Source of the DNA: Nitrolancea sp040255925
GTDB taxonomy: Bacteria > Chloroflexota > Chloroflexia > Thermomicrobiales > Thermomicrobiaceae
Assembly (NCBI GenBank): GCA_040255925.1
Contig: JBDZVX010000007.1
Span: 1-40,273, forward strand
Length of the DNA stretch: 40,273 bases
Direction: 5' to 3'
In this document: piece by piece, positions 25,254 through 34,018 of the stretch
How the letters are laid out: every line of letters begins with the position of its first letter
Numbering within the stretch: position 1 is the stretch's first letter
The notes under the pieces: model-generated
Told to the model about the DNA's origin: nothing
What the model saw: the letters and a program-made list of their open reading frames with translations, nothing else
Databases searched by the model: none
Position numbers and translations under genes: made by a program

Positions 25254-25664
25254 GCCTTTTTGGCGGGCACACCACTCCTCTAGACACCAACTCTGTCTCA
25301 AAAGGTGTGCAGAAGAATTCCTAGTACTACCTTCTATTATCTAATCCTAGACGGTTTACCAGAACCAGAATAATTGCATCTTCTTGAATTTAGAACGTGC
25401 CGTTCTCAACGCGCACTCACTACCTGGCTATCTCAATCGCCTAAGCGCGGCACGGGTAGGGACCAGTCACTACTTTCACCACGAAATTCGTCAGTGTGCG
25501 ATCGCCCTGTTGACAGTACTCGATTGCAAGTCTAGAATACATTCAACCTAATCAAATTCCAGTTGTAAATGACTGACAAGGGAAAGGAGTCTCTCCGCCG
25601 CAGCGCATGCTATGCTCTCTCGAGCTGGGGCAGGGAGTTGAACTTTTTAGGGAAGGGCAGAATA
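25254..25664. other. AT-richer gene-free stretch
   Basis: About 400 bases of clearly lower GC than either flank. No coding frame can be supported. GCACACC (25267-25273) and GGTGTGC (25304-25310) form a 7-base inverted repeat, possibly the MutS-gene terminator or the end of a lost element. GAAGGG at 25652-25657 is the ribosome binding site of the next gene. Confidence 0.55.
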
Positions 25665-26480
25665 TTGTAGCGAAGCAGGAAACGATTCTCCACTTTCCTC
25701 ACTATCGTCATCCTCGTCACGGTTTTCCCGGGCTATTCCCTCGCTGCGGAGAATCAGCAAGCGCAACCTGGGGAGGCTATTGTTACCGTCGAGGGGCGGT
25801 CAAACAAGGTCAGGGAGGGGATGGTCGTCGCTCAAGGTGCAAGAGACGCCAGCGGTCGCTGCGTGATCGGGCAGGTCGATATCTCCTTCGACGTGTCTCC
25901 TTCGCTGCCCAGCGGAAGTGTCAGTCTCACGACTGACGATGCTTGTCAGCTCATCGTCGAAAACATCCAGTTCTCGACAACCAGCAAAGAGCCCTCGCAA
26001 CCTCGTGAAGATGGTAGTCTAGTCTACCCTAAAGGGAAGACAGCACCACGTGATCATACACAACTTTTAGACGATGACATCCAAATGCCAACCGCAGTGG
26101 ACTCTATGCAAGGCTGGTCTGAGGCCATTTACGAGGAACAGTTCCACATCGACATCTCTAAGGTGCACGCTCAGATGGACTATACCGACGACGGCACAAG
26201 TGCCTACAGCGGCAGGAATCCTAACGCTTGGTGTTGGTGGCGTTCAGGCACTGGGTGGTGGCTCAACTACTGCGGCCCCTATCAATGGGATACGTCTGGG
26301 ACAAGCGAAGTTTGGATACAGAACGAGGGTGAATTCGATCACAGCGTTGGTCCGAAGAACTGGCTATGGGCAAAATACAGAGGCTTCCCGGGGCACAATG
26401 GCCGGGTGTTGTGCACACACATTGCCACCGACCCGCCAGGATGGAGCGTGCATTGCGACGGAGGTTGGTATCAGATCTAG
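25665..26480 (+). CDS. Secreted six-cysteine protein, start codon apparently destroyed
   Basis: In the frame ending TAG-preceded by WYQI at 26480, a clean signal peptide is readable from 25671: RSRKRFSTFLTIVILVTVF, PGYSLA, then AENQQAQPGE. Directly before it lies TTG-TAG (25665-25670), eight bases after GAAGGG. Codons between the TAG and the core offer no ATG, GTG or TTG. So codon 2 appears to be a nonsense change, or initiation is unusual. From ATG 25821 a leaderless 219-aa product is possible. The mature part has six Cys (RCVI, ACQL, AWCWW, NYCGP, VLCTH, HCDGG), probably three disulfides, and a Trp/Gly-rich C-half. Family not recognised. It lies in the low-GC stretch. Confidence 0.7.
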
Positions 26481-26528
26481 CATCAGCGTACCATCCACAT
26501 GGGAGCACAGAACCAGTGAGCCAGTAAC

Positions 26529-26906
26529 GTGACCCTTATTCTCCGGGGGATTCTAGTCATCGTTGGCGGTATCCTATGGGGGTTTCTGTGGTTCAGCCTG
26601 ATCCATGCAGTACCCTATTTCTACTTAGTCGCTCCTGCAGTTGATATCGCAGTCTATGGACTGGTCGGAGCCAAGATCAATGCGGTGCTCTACCGCAGCG
26701 GCTTGCCGATCAGGAGCCAAAAGATACTCGGCATCCTTGCGATGATTCTATTCTACCTCGGCAACCGAATAATCTGGCACGGTTGGATTGCACATGTGTG
26801 GCCTTTCAACTTTCCCCCGATTCGGGCGCTGCTCTACGAGTTTCTCGTCATCTTGGTTGCGCTCTCGACGGTAACCGGTCTCTGGAGACGTAGACGCCGT
26901 TCTTGA
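26529..26906 (+). CDS. Four-helix membrane protein, hypothetical
   Basis: A GTG at 26529 opens 125 aa with four hydrophobic segments: ILRGILVIVGGILWGFLWFS, YLVAPAVDIAVYGLVGAKI, ILGILAMILFYLGNRIIW and LLYEFLVILVALSTVTGLW, and a poly-Arg end (RRRRRS). The start follows the secreted-protein gene by 48 bases, so they may be co-transcribed. No family recognised. Confidence 0.65.
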   Translation: MTLILRGILVIVGGILWGFLWFSLIHAVPYFYLVAPAVDIAVYGLVGAKINAVLYRSGLPIRSQKILGILAMILFYLGNRIIWHGWIAHVWPFNFPPIRALLYEFLVILVALSTVTGLWRRRRRS

Positions 26907-27608
26907 ACAGAGCCAGGATAGGGCACTAGGAAGCGAGTTAAGCCCATCTCGCCCAGATCTGCGGCTATCGCCTCGCGCTGAGGTGAATCCAAGCGACACG
27001 CGTTGTTAGACCATGGAACCTACGAATTTTCAGGAGAATATCGTTTTGGGACTTGACGCGCGTTCGGCCTATCGGCCCGAGGCAGAGTATCCTCAACCGG
27101 TTGATGGGCTTGGCCTTGGCGACCACTGATCGCTACCCCAAGTGACTCTATACCCCTCCTTATCTTCCGGCTTCACTCGGGTAACCCAGCCGAGCTTGTC
27201 AAAGTCTCGGTCATAGCTGAGGAGCTTGCTGATGCCTTCCTGCTCCATCCGCATCATATTCAGAACCGTCTTAAAGTTCAACGATGAGTAACTGTAGTGA
27301 ATTCCAAAAATACGACCGGAGGGAAAGCCAACTTCTCCGCGGTGACCCGCCCCAGATTGGTCCACTCCAAGGGCTAGTCCGCTGCCTTTGCCCCCACCAC
27401 TAACAGACATCTAACAGGCAGCGGTGAGGATGGTGTGTCCAAACCCGCGCCCGGTTCAGTTGGTTTGGTCCCGTGGCCGCTGTGATTGAGCGCCACGCAG
27501 AGGCCACCCGCGAAATCCGTGGGCACACGCGTCAGTCCAAATCGGGCATAAGGGTGCGGAACGCGGTGTTACAATTGATGGTTCTTCACGAGCGTAGTAG
27601 GAGACTTG
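26907..27608. other. Gene-poor stretch holding a toxin remnant
   Basis: About 700 bases between the membrane protein and the ABC exporter. Apart from the PIN-like remnant on the minus strand (27093-27281) no gene can be supported. The 38-codon frame at 27013 is not convincing. AGGAG before 27609 belongs to the ABC gene. Confidence 0.5.
27093..27281 (-). pseudogene. C-terminal remnant of a VapC/PIN-domain toxin
   Basis: The minus-strand frame reads LNFKTVLNMMRMEQEGI, SKLLSYDRDFDKLGWV, then TRVKPE. This is the end of PIN-domain toxins, where helix-EGI-x-x-LLSYDRDFD carries the last acidic active-site residues and xxWVxRVxP closes the domain. The residues before it in the frame (to 27410) are Gly- and Ser-rich and do not resemble a PIN N-terminus, and no antitoxin gene is next to it. 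It is therefore a broken copy, possibly joined to foreign sequence. Confidence 0.6.
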
Positions 27609-29519
27609 ATGCACCCTAGCCGCCTTGTTCCGAAATCCGACAAGACCAGCCAGAAGGTCAGCCCAGGGACGTTCCGGCGCGTAGTCCGATTTTTCGCGCC
27701 CTACTGGTGGGAGACCGCCGTGGTACTGGTCGCGATCCTGCTAACCTCCGGCCTCGGTCTGATCAACCCCTATCTGCTCAAGCTGATCATCGACACGGCC
27801 ATCCCGAAGGGCGATCTCTGGCTGCTCAACATCTTCGTCGGGTTGATGATCGTCGTCCCGATCGTCAGTGGACTCATCGGTATCGGCCAGTCCTATCTCA
27901 GCAACCTGGTCGGCCAGCGGGTGATGCGCGATCTCCGGAACGCACTCTACGACCATCTCCAGCACATGCCGCTCCGCTTCTTCACCGCCACCCGCACCGG
28001 CGAAATCCAGAGCCGGCTGGCCAACGACGTCGGTGGTGTGCAGACGGTCGTCACCTCCACCGCGGCGACCATCGTCAGCAACGTCGCCACGTCGGTTAGC
28101 ACGATCATCCTGATGGCCTTTATCGATCTGCGCCTGACCGTCCTCTCGCTGGTTCTCGCGCCGATCTTCCTGCTGGTGACCCGGCGCGTCGGCGCGATCC
28201 GGCGCGAATTGAGCACGTCCACGCAGCGCAGCCTGGCGGACCTCACCGCCATCACCCAGGAGACCCTTTCGGTTTCCGGCGTGCTGCTGACCAAGACGTT
28301 CGGCCGCCAGAATGAGGCGATCGAACGGTTCCGGGACGAGAACGAACGGCTGGCTGGTCTTCAGGTGCGCCAGCAGATGATCGGGCGCTGGTTTTTCATG
28401 ATCATCAGCGTCTTCTTCTCGATCATGCCGGCCTTTGTCTACTGGGTCGCTGGCCGGGCAATCGTCGGCGGGGATACCGCGCTGACCATCGGTAGCATCG
28501 TCGCCTTCACCACGCTGCAGAGCCGTCTCTTCATGCCGCTCGGGCAGCTTCTCAACGTCCACGTCGATATTCAGGGCGCCCTGGCGCTGTTCGATCGCAT
28601 CTTCGATTATCTGGACCTCACGCCGGAGATCACCGACCGGCCAGGCGCGATCCGGCTCGACCCGGCCACGGTCAACGGGCGAGTGGAGTACGACGACGTC
28701 AGCTTCCGCTACGACAGCCTCCCAGAGGGCACGACGCCGAACGGCTCGGATGAAGGGGCCGAGCCGCCGCTGGCATTGCGGGATATCGATTTCACGATCG
28801 AGCCGGGACAGCTCGTCGCCCTGGTTGGGCCGAGCGGAGCCGGGAAGACCACGATCACCTATCTACTGCCGCGCCTCTACGACGTCACCTCGGGAGCGGT
28901 CCGGATCGACGGGCACGACGTACGCGATGTGACGCTGGAGAGCTTGGGACAGATCATCGGCTTCGTAACCCAGGAGACCTATCTCTTCCACTCCAGCGTG
29001 CGGGAGAACCTGCTCTACGGCAAACCGGGCGCGACCCAGGCCGAACTGGAGGCCGCGGCACGCGCCGCCGCGATCCACGACCGGATCATGGAGCTGCCGG
29101 AGCAGTACGATACCGTCGTCGGCGAGCGCGGCTACAAGCTCTCCGGCGGGGAGAAGCAGCGCCTGGCGCTGGCCCGCGTGATCCTGAAAGATCCCAGCAT
29201 TCTGATCCTGGATGAGGCCACCTCGGCCCTCGATACCCACTCGGAGCGGCTGATCCAGTCAGCGCTGGAACCGTTGATGCAAGGCCGCACGACGGTCGCG
29301 ATCGCTCACCGGCTCAGCACGATCCTGGCTGCCGACCAGATCCTCGTCATCGATCACGGGCGGGTCGCGGAACGCGGCACCCACCAGGAACTGCTGGAGC
29401 AGGATGGACTCTACGCCACGCTTTACCGCGAGCAGTTCGCGGAAAACGTCCTAACCGGCTCCTTCGGTGAGGACCTCGACGACCTCGTCGAAGACGACGA
29501 CCTCCGCATCGTCGTCTAA
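27609..29519 (+). CDS. ABC exporter, fused permease and ATPase
   Basis: ATG 27609, preceded by AGGAG, gives 636 aa. Six membrane helices fill about 30-330, with the coupling-loop pattern LQHMPLRFFTATRTGEIQSRLANDV. The ATPase has Walker A GPSGAGKTT (about 406-414), Q loop GFVTQETYLFH, signature LSGGEKQR, Walker B ILILDEATSALD and switch AIAHRLST. It forms a homodimer or pairs with a partner not seen here. A roughly 18-residue insert, TTPNGSDEGAEPP, lies just before Walker A. The C-terminus is acidic (EDLDDLVEDDD). Substrate unknown; lipid, drug or peptide export is typical. Confidence 0.93.
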   Translation: MHPSRLVPKSDKTSQKVSPGTFRRVVRFFAPYWWETAVVLVAILLTSGLGLINPYLLKLIIDTAIPKGDLWLLNIFVGLMIVVPIVSGLIGIGQSYLSNLVGQRVMRDLRNALYDHLQHMPLRFFTATRTGEIQSRLANDVGGVQTVVTSTAATIVSNVATSVSTIILMAFIDLRLTVLSLVLAPIFLLVTRRVGAIRRELSTSTQRSLADLTAITQETLSVSGVLLTKTFGRQNEAIERFRDENERLAGLQVRQQMIGRWFFMIISVFFSIMPAFVYWVAGRAIVGGDTALTIGSIVAFTTLQSRLFMPLGQLLNVHVDIQGALALFDRIFDYLDLTPEITDRPGAIRLDPATVNGRVEYDDVSFRYDSLPEGTTPNGSDEGAEPPLALRDIDFTIEPGQLVALVGPSGAGKTTITYLLPRLYDVTSGAVRIDGHDVRDVTLESLGQIIGFVTQETYLFHSSVRENLLYGKPGATQAELEAAARAAAIHDRIMELPEQYDTVVGERGYKLSGGEKQRLALARVILKDPSILILDEATSALDTHSERLIQSALEPLMQGRTTVAIAHRLSTILAADQILVIDHGRVAERGTHQELLEQDGLYATLYREQFAENVLTGSFGEDLDDLVEDDDLRIVV

Positions 29520-29912
29520 CGAGGCACGGTTCTCGGCCTGCGCGCCGACCCCCTCTTGCGTCTGAATGCAACGACGGGCCGGCGAAGGGAAAGGCCCGCC
29601 GATGCGCGCCCCGCTCCCAGCCCCAGCGTTTCGCTGACAGCGTCACCCGCGACCATCCCTCTCCCGGCTCGGCGGAGGCGTGGCGCTCGGAACCGGATCG
29701 AGGTTGCTCGCGCCACCGAGGTCAAGCACCCGTTCTCACCGGATCGCTACGATGACTCCATCAAACCGGGCAAAAGCCTGCTTCAAGTCGTACCGTTCGC
29801 CTGACGCTGACTAATAGTGTCGGGGTGGCACGTGGGTTGCATTCTGCTGATCCGGGCCGGAGATTCATCGCCGCCTAGACACGGGTTACCTTGGAGACTG
29901 GAGGTATCACGA
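29520..29912. other. Intergenic stretch, no supported gene
   Basis: Nearly 400 GC-rich bases after the ABC gene. Short frames on both strands are Arg/Pro-rich and show no domain. GGAGG at 29900-29904 is the ribosome binding site for the gene at 29913. No clear promoter was found. Confidence 0.5.
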
Positions 29913-30467
29913 ATGACGCCATTAGAATGGGCCGCGATCATCATCTTCGTCGTCGTAGCCCTCGCGTTCATCGGCTGGACGTACTCGCGGAGCCGCCGCA
30001 AGCCCGAAGAGCTTCGCCAACGCTACGGGACAGAGTACGAACGGGCCGAAAAGGAGTACGGCAAGAACGAGGCGGAAAAAATGTTCGAAGCACGGGAACG
30101 ACGGGTAGAAGAGTTCAATCTCCAACCCCTCTCTCCGGCGCAGCGCGAACAATTCGCGAACGAATGGCGTTCGGTGCAGGCAACGTTCGTCAATGACCCG
30201 GGGAAAGCCGTCGGGGAAGCCGACCGGCTCTTGAACGAGATCATGAAGACCGAAGGCTACCCGGTTGAGAAGTTTGAAGAGCGTGCGGCGGATATTTCCG
30301 TCGAGCACCCGGATGTCGTCGAAAAGTACCGGGAGGCCCACCGGATCGAACAGCAACACGAACAGGGAAAGGCCTCTACCGAAGACCTCCGGAAGGCGAT
30401 GGTGGATTATCAGGCCCTCTTCGAGTCCCTTGTGGGCTCCGAAAAAGGGCGGCGAGCAGGAGCGTAG
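29913..30467 (+). CDS. Membrane-anchored protein with a shared C-terminal domain (family A)
   Basis: ATG 29913, nine bases after GGAGG, gives 184 aa; the 32 residues above it are dropped. A single N-terminal membrane helix (WAAIIIFVVVALAFIGWTY) is followed by basic SRSRRKPEEL and a charged helical stretch RYGTEYERAEKEYGKNEAE. The C-terminal domain (about 70-180) has LSPAQREQFANEWRSVQATF, VNDPGKAVGEADRLLNEIMK and EQGKASTEDLRKAMVDYQ. The same domain ends the next gene. The AUG of that gene is two bases after this stop. The design resembles proteins annotated as secreted or hypothetical in actinobacteria; function unknown. Confidence 0.8.
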   Translation: MTPLEWAAIIIFVVVALAFIGWTYSRSRRKPEELRQRYGTEYERAEKEYGKNEAEKMFEARERRVEEFNLQPLSPAQREQFANEWRSVQATFVNDPGKAVGEADRLLNEIMKTEGYPVEKFEERAADISVEHPDVVEKYREAHRIEQQHEQGKASTEDLRKAMVDYQALFESLVGSEKGRRAGA

Positions 30468-30469
30468 CA

Positions 30470-30955
30470 ATGCAAGAAGAACGACACGAGCCGTACCAAC
30501 AGCCCCCACTCACGGCGGAACAGCAGGCGCGGGCTCACGAGCAAGCGCGTCAGGCACAACAAGCTGAGCAAGAACGGGCACGGCAGGCTGAGCAACAGCA
30601 AGCCCAGCAACAACAGGCGATGCAAGTTGAGCGGCAGCAGATGCAGCAGCCGATGCCAACGAGAGCGCCTGAAGAGCAGGCAGAAAAACAGGATACCCTG
30701 CTCACACCGGAGCAACGGGAGCAGTATCGTTCCCGGTGGAAGGACATTCAGATCGAATTCGTGACCGATCCTCACAAATCGACCGAGGATGCAAGCCGCC
30801 TGGTCAGCGAGATGGTGCAGGACCTAGAAAAGCAACTCAACGTTCAGTGCTCCAACCTGGAGCAATCCTGGCAGCAAGGGGAGCCCTCTACCGAGGATCT
30901 GCGCGTCGCCCTTGGGCACTACCGGTCCTTCTTTGACCGGCTCCTCTCGGTCTGA
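30470..30955 (+). CDS. Gln/Ala-rich coiled-coil protein with the same C-terminal domain (family B)
   Basis: The 161-aa product has no membrane helix. Residues 15-70 are a Gln-, Ala- and Glu-rich probable coiled coil (EQARQAQQAEQERARQAEQ). The C-domain (about 78-160) matches the previous protein: LTPEQREQYRSRWKDIQIEF with LSPAQREQFANEWRSVQATF, VTDPHKSTEDASRLVSEMV with VNDPGKAVGEADRLLNEIM, and QQGEPSTEDLRVALGHYRSFF with EQGKASTEDLRKAMVDYQALF. The start lies two bases after the upstream stop, so translation is coupled. The pair could form a membrane-recruited complex. No known function. Confidence 0.8.
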   Translation: MQEERHEPYQQPPLTAEQQARAHEQARQAQQAEQERARQAEQQQAQQQQAMQVERQQMQQPMPTRAPEEQAEKQDTLLTPEQREQYRSRWKDIQIEFVTDPHKSTEDASRLVSEMVQDLEKQLNVQCSNLEQSWQQGEPSTEDLRVALGHYRSFFDRLLSV

Positions 30956-30973
30956 CGCGGCCCTTACTCCCAG

Positions 30974-31013
30974 CCCCTCTCCCTCCTGAGCATGTCATGG
31001 ACAGGGAGAGGGG
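30974..31013. terminator. Bidirectional terminator-like hairpin
   Basis: CCCCTCTCCCT (30974-30984) pairs perfectly with AGGGAGAGGGG (31003-31013), an 11-bp stem with an 18-base loop, between two convergent genes. No T-tract. The arms belong to the same CCCCTCNCCC style as the hairpins at 9190 and 33952. Confidence 0.6.
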
Positions 31014-31032
31014 AGCACGGGAGGGCAATGTT

Positions 31033-31527
31033 CTAGGCGATTTCCCGATCCGGGAGCAGGTAATCCGGCACTGGCTCCGGCGGCAGCGCCGCGACCGCTT
31101 CGGGGTACGCGGCAGCCAGCGCCCGGACCCGTTCGGCCGGTTTCGCACTCCGGGCAAGCTTGGCGGCTTCACGTGTCGATTCCGTCCGGCGTTCAACCTC
31201 GATCAGGAAGCTGCCACCGAGCGCGGAGGTGTAGATCGACTCATCCTCGCCGGTGATCGTCGCGGCGGCATCCCGCCAGCGATGATGGCCGACCAGCGCC
31301 GGTGCCGTGAGCCACCAGGTCAGGACAATCACGCCGTCGGGTTCGACCCGGCAATAGAGCGCGATCGGCTCACCGGCTTCAACGATGACCGTGTCCCCGT
31401 CGATCACCGCGTTCTCACCGATCTCCCGCGCCAACTCGGCCAGCAGATCCTTTCGCGCCGCTGCCGAGAGCTTCTGGCGACGCTCCGCGACCGTAGGCTG
31501 GTCCGCCGCTTCATTTTCAGCGGTCAT
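31033..31527 (-). CDS. Hypothetical soluble protein
   Basis: ATG complement 31525-31527 is five bases after GGAGG, giving 164 aa; another ATG directly before it is too close to the ribosome binding site. The N-half contains RRQKLSAAARKDLLAELAREIG, a helical region, then strands VIDGDTVIVEAGEPIALYCRV and GVIVLTWWLTAPALVGHHRW. The C-half is Ala/Arg/Glu-rich helix (TREAAKLARSAKPAERVRALA). No motif recognised. It is convergent with the coiled-coil gene. Confidence 0.65.
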   Translation of the reverse strand: MTAENEAADQPTVAERRQKLSAAARKDLLAELAREIGENAVIDGDTVIVEAGEPIALYCRVEPDGVIVLTWWLTAPALVGHHRWRDAAATITGEDESIYTSALGGSFLIEVERRTESTREAAKLARSAKPAERVRALAAAYPEAVAALPPEPVPDYLLPDREIA

Positions 31528-31599
31528 CATTTCCTCCCTCATCTGAATTGAGATCCGGCTCACAGGTGATTCTACAAGGTAACCAATAGACGTCCCGGT

Positions 31600-32256
31600 T
31601 CACGACCAGGCAGGAGGAGCGAGCCGCTTCTTGACCGTTCCATCCCATTCATCAAGCGGCGCGCAATGCCAGTACCAGTCGGGCCCAAGGCGCTCTTGGT
31701 CCGGTAGCGCGGCACGTCCACACGCCCAACGGAGCGTCAACCAGGCATTTCCGCCCTTCGGTGCCCAGGGGAAGAGGCGATGCAATACCCGGAGGCACAA
31801 GCCGTCCGGCGGCCGGAAAGCACGTCCGAGCCCGCGCGCAATATCAGCGGTGTGAATCAAGATCTCCACGCACGCCATGGCGATGTATCCCGACACGTCA
31901 GCCATACCAGCCGGGTGAAAGGCACGCGCGCCGGGCGGTGTCGCCCGCGTGACCGCCGCGAGCACGGCTGCCTGCGTCTCCACTACGATCAGGAGTTCGG
32001 CCACCGGGAGATCGGGATCGCCATCGCGCATCACCGGAAGACGCCCCCGCGCCAGACTGGCGAGATAGCCCGCATATAGCGCGAGGGTATCTGCGATGTG
32101 GTCCAGCGTACGCCGGCAGTCCCAGTCCAGCTCGCCGGCTCGCACGCTCCAGTCACCGTCCAGTACCGGACCCAGTACGCGCTTGCAGATTTCAATAGCG
32201 GTGTGGAGGTCTGCTGGACTCAACTCTCGCGCTGACGAGTCGGTATTCGGCTTCAC
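31600..32256 (-). CDS. DinB/MDMPI-like (maleylpyruvate isomerase N-terminal fold) protein
   Basis: The 218-aa product shows the four-helix-bundle pattern of the MDMPI/DinB group. His53 stands in RRTLDHIADTLALYAGYLA, and a later ACVEILIHTADIARGL contains Glu and His four residues apart. This His...ExxxH set is the zinc site reported for mycothiol-dependent maleylpyruvate isomerase. The group includes thiol-dependent transferases and many uncharacterised members, so substrate and thiol are unknown. The C-terminal quarter (WAPKGGNAWLTLRWACG) is Trp-rich. It is divergent from the M20 gene. Confidence 0.75.
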   Translation of the reverse strand: MKPNTDSSARELSPADLHTAIEICKRVLGPVLDGDWSVRAGELDWDCRRTLDHIADTLALYAGYLASLARGRLPVMRDGDPDLPVAELLIVVETQAAVLAAVTRATPPGARAFHPAGMADVSGYIAMACVEILIHTADIARGLGRAFRPPDGLCLRVLHRLFPWAPKGGNAWLTLRWACGRAALPDQERLGPDWYWHCAPLDEWDGTVKKRLAPPAWS

Positions 32257-32527
32257 CGATCACATACTCCTTCCCGGGGACGTATCGTGAACAATCGGCA
32301 TTGTACGTCGACCACCGCTAGTCTAGTGGACAGCAAAGACGCGAAGCCACCCCTGCTCAGGCTGTGCTACCATCCCTTCGGAATTCCAGAGAACACTGTA
32401 CTCTCGTTTTTGGATGTGTTATGACAATGAGAGTCCGGCCTCCGACACGGTACGTCTGGAGCTGATGCAAGACCTATCGAGTAACCTACCATCGCGATCA
32501 TGGCGACGTAAGGAGGAATGCGAAACG

Positions 32528-33904
32528 ATGTCAACGGCCGACACCTGGGAGCAGTATCTGACCGATCACGAGGACCAACACCTCGAAGAACTGAAGGAGT
32601 TCCTGCGCATCCCTAGCGTCAGCGCGCTCCCCGACCATCAGGCCGACGTGCTGCGGGCGGCCGAATGGGTAGCCGGACAACTCCGCCAGGCCGGAGTACC
32701 CGAGGTTACGCTGCTGCCGACCGAGCGCAATCCGATCGTTTACGGCCACTGGCACGTCTGCGACGACCAGCCGACCGCCTTGATCTACGGCCATTACGAC
32801 GTCCAGCCACCGGACCCGCTCGACCTCTGGGAGTCGCCCCCGTTCGAGCCGGTAATCCGCGACGGCCGCATCTACGCGCGAGGCGCCTGCGACGACAAGG
32901 GCAATATGTTCAATCCGGTGAAGGCGATCGAAGCGCTCGCCCGCACCCAGGGCCAGCCGCCGATCAACGTGAAGTTCTTCATCGAGGGTGAGGAGGAGAT
33001 CGGCAGCCCCAGCCTGCCGGCCTTTGTCCGATCCGAACGGGAACGGCTGGCCTGCGATTTCGTCATCTGCGCCGACGGTGACATGTTCGGTCCCGACGAT
33101 CCGTCGCTGACCATCGCCACGAAGGGCCTCGCGGCCTGCCAGGTCGATCTCCGCACAGCGGCGACCGACCTCCACTCCGGCATGTACGGGGCATCGGTAC
33201 CGAACGCGGTCCAGGCGCTCGTTCAGCTCGCAGCCACCCTGCATACGCCGGACGGCCGAGTCGCGGTCGAAGGCTTCTACGACCGGGTCCGCGATCTGAC
33301 GCCGGAAGAGCGCGAAGAGATCGCGGCGGTCCCATTCGATCACGAGGGCTACCGGCAAGAATCCGGCGCGGCACACTTCTGGGGCGAGCCGGACTATTCC
33401 GTGCTCGAACGGAACTGGGCCCGCCCGACGCTCGACCTAAACGGGATCTGGGGTGGCTTCCAGGGACCGGGTACCAAGACCGTCACCCCCTGCGAGGCAC
33501 ACGTCAAGATCACCTGCCGGCTGGTCCCCGATCAGGAGCCGGAAGAGATCCTCGACCTGATCGAGCGCCACGTGATCGAGCACTGCCCGCCGGAGGCCGA
33601 GCTGACCTTCACGCGCTTCCCGGGATCGGCGCGCCCGTTCGCGGTCCGGCGGGATCACCCGGCACTCCAGACCGCCGGCGCCGTGCTCCGCGATCTCTAT
33701 GGTAAGGAACCGCTGGTCATGCGGATGGGTGGGACGCTACCGGTGGCCGAGATTTTCCAGCGGGAACTCGATGCCGACATGATCTTTTACACGTGGGGCA
33801 TGCCCGGCTCACGCATCCACGCGCCGAACGAATGGTACCGGCTGGAGGACTTCCGGATCGCACGCCGCGCCTTCTGCGCCTACCTGACCGCGCTGGCGCG
33901 ATAG
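32528..33904 (+). CDS. M20-family dipeptidase
   Basis: ATG 32528 follows AAGGAGG, giving 458 aa. Metal and catalytic motifs of the M20 family are all present: YGHYDVQP (His ligand and following Asp), ARGACDDKGN (bridging Asp), FIEGEEEIGSP (catalytic Glu pair), CADGDMF (Asp ligand) and SRIHAPNEWYRLED (His ligand). A dimerisation lid interrupts the core at about 195-330 and includes TDLHSGMYG. The family cleaves dipeptides or N-acyl amino acids with two zinc ions in the cytoplasm. The exact substrate is not evident. The hairpin at 33952 probably ends the transcript. Confidence 0.93.
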   Translation: MSTADTWEQYLTDHEDQHLEELKEFLRIPSVSALPDHQADVLRAAEWVAGQLRQAGVPEVTLLPTERNPIVYGHWHVCDDQPTALIYGHYDVQPPDPLDLWESPPFEPVIRDGRIYARGACDDKGNMFNPVKAIEALARTQGQPPINVKFFIEGEEEIGSPSLPAFVRSERERLACDFVICADGDMFGPDDPSLTIATKGLAACQVDLRTAATDLHSGMYGASVPNAVQALVQLAATLHTPDGRVAVEGFYDRVRDLTPEEREEIAAVPFDHEGYRQESGAAHFWGEPDYSVLERNWARPTLDLNGIWGGFQGPGTKTVTPCEAHVKITCRLVPDQEPEEILDLIERHVIEHCPPEAELTFTRFPGSARPFAVRRDHPALQTAGAVLRDLYGKEPLVMRMGGTLPVAEIFQRELDADMIFYTWGMPGSRIHAPNEWYRLEDFRIARRAFCAYLTALAR

Positions 33905-33951
33905 CGCGTCGCAATCCCCCTCCCCCAGAATGCAGAACGTTTGAACGCGCT

Positions 33952-33976
33952 CCCCTCCCCTAAAGTTGGGGAGGGG
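33952..33976. terminator. GC-rich hairpin, likely dispersed repeat and bidirectional terminator
   Basis: CCCCTCCCC (33952-33960) and GGGGAGGGG (33968-33976) form a 9-bp stem round TAAAGTT, followed by GGGGGTGGGGG. It lies between convergent genes. This looks like a dispersed palindromic unit shared with other intergenic spots. Confidence 0.6.
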
Positions 33977-34018
33977 CCGGGGGTGGGGGCCGAAGTAGGG
34001 GGTGAAAGGCCGCCCCCC

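Noticed and set aside
25267..25310. GCACACC/GGTGTGC pair as insertion-sequence ends
   Set aside because: Only 37 bases between the arms and no transposase; at best a hairpin.
27013..27129. 38-codon plus-strand frame after the membrane-protein gene
   Set aside because: Too short, no ribosome site, no recognisable feature, overlaps the PIN remnant.
29556..29804. 82-aa plus-strand frame after the ABC gene
   Set aside because: Arg/Pro-rich, no ribosome site, no domain; typical GC-rich noise.
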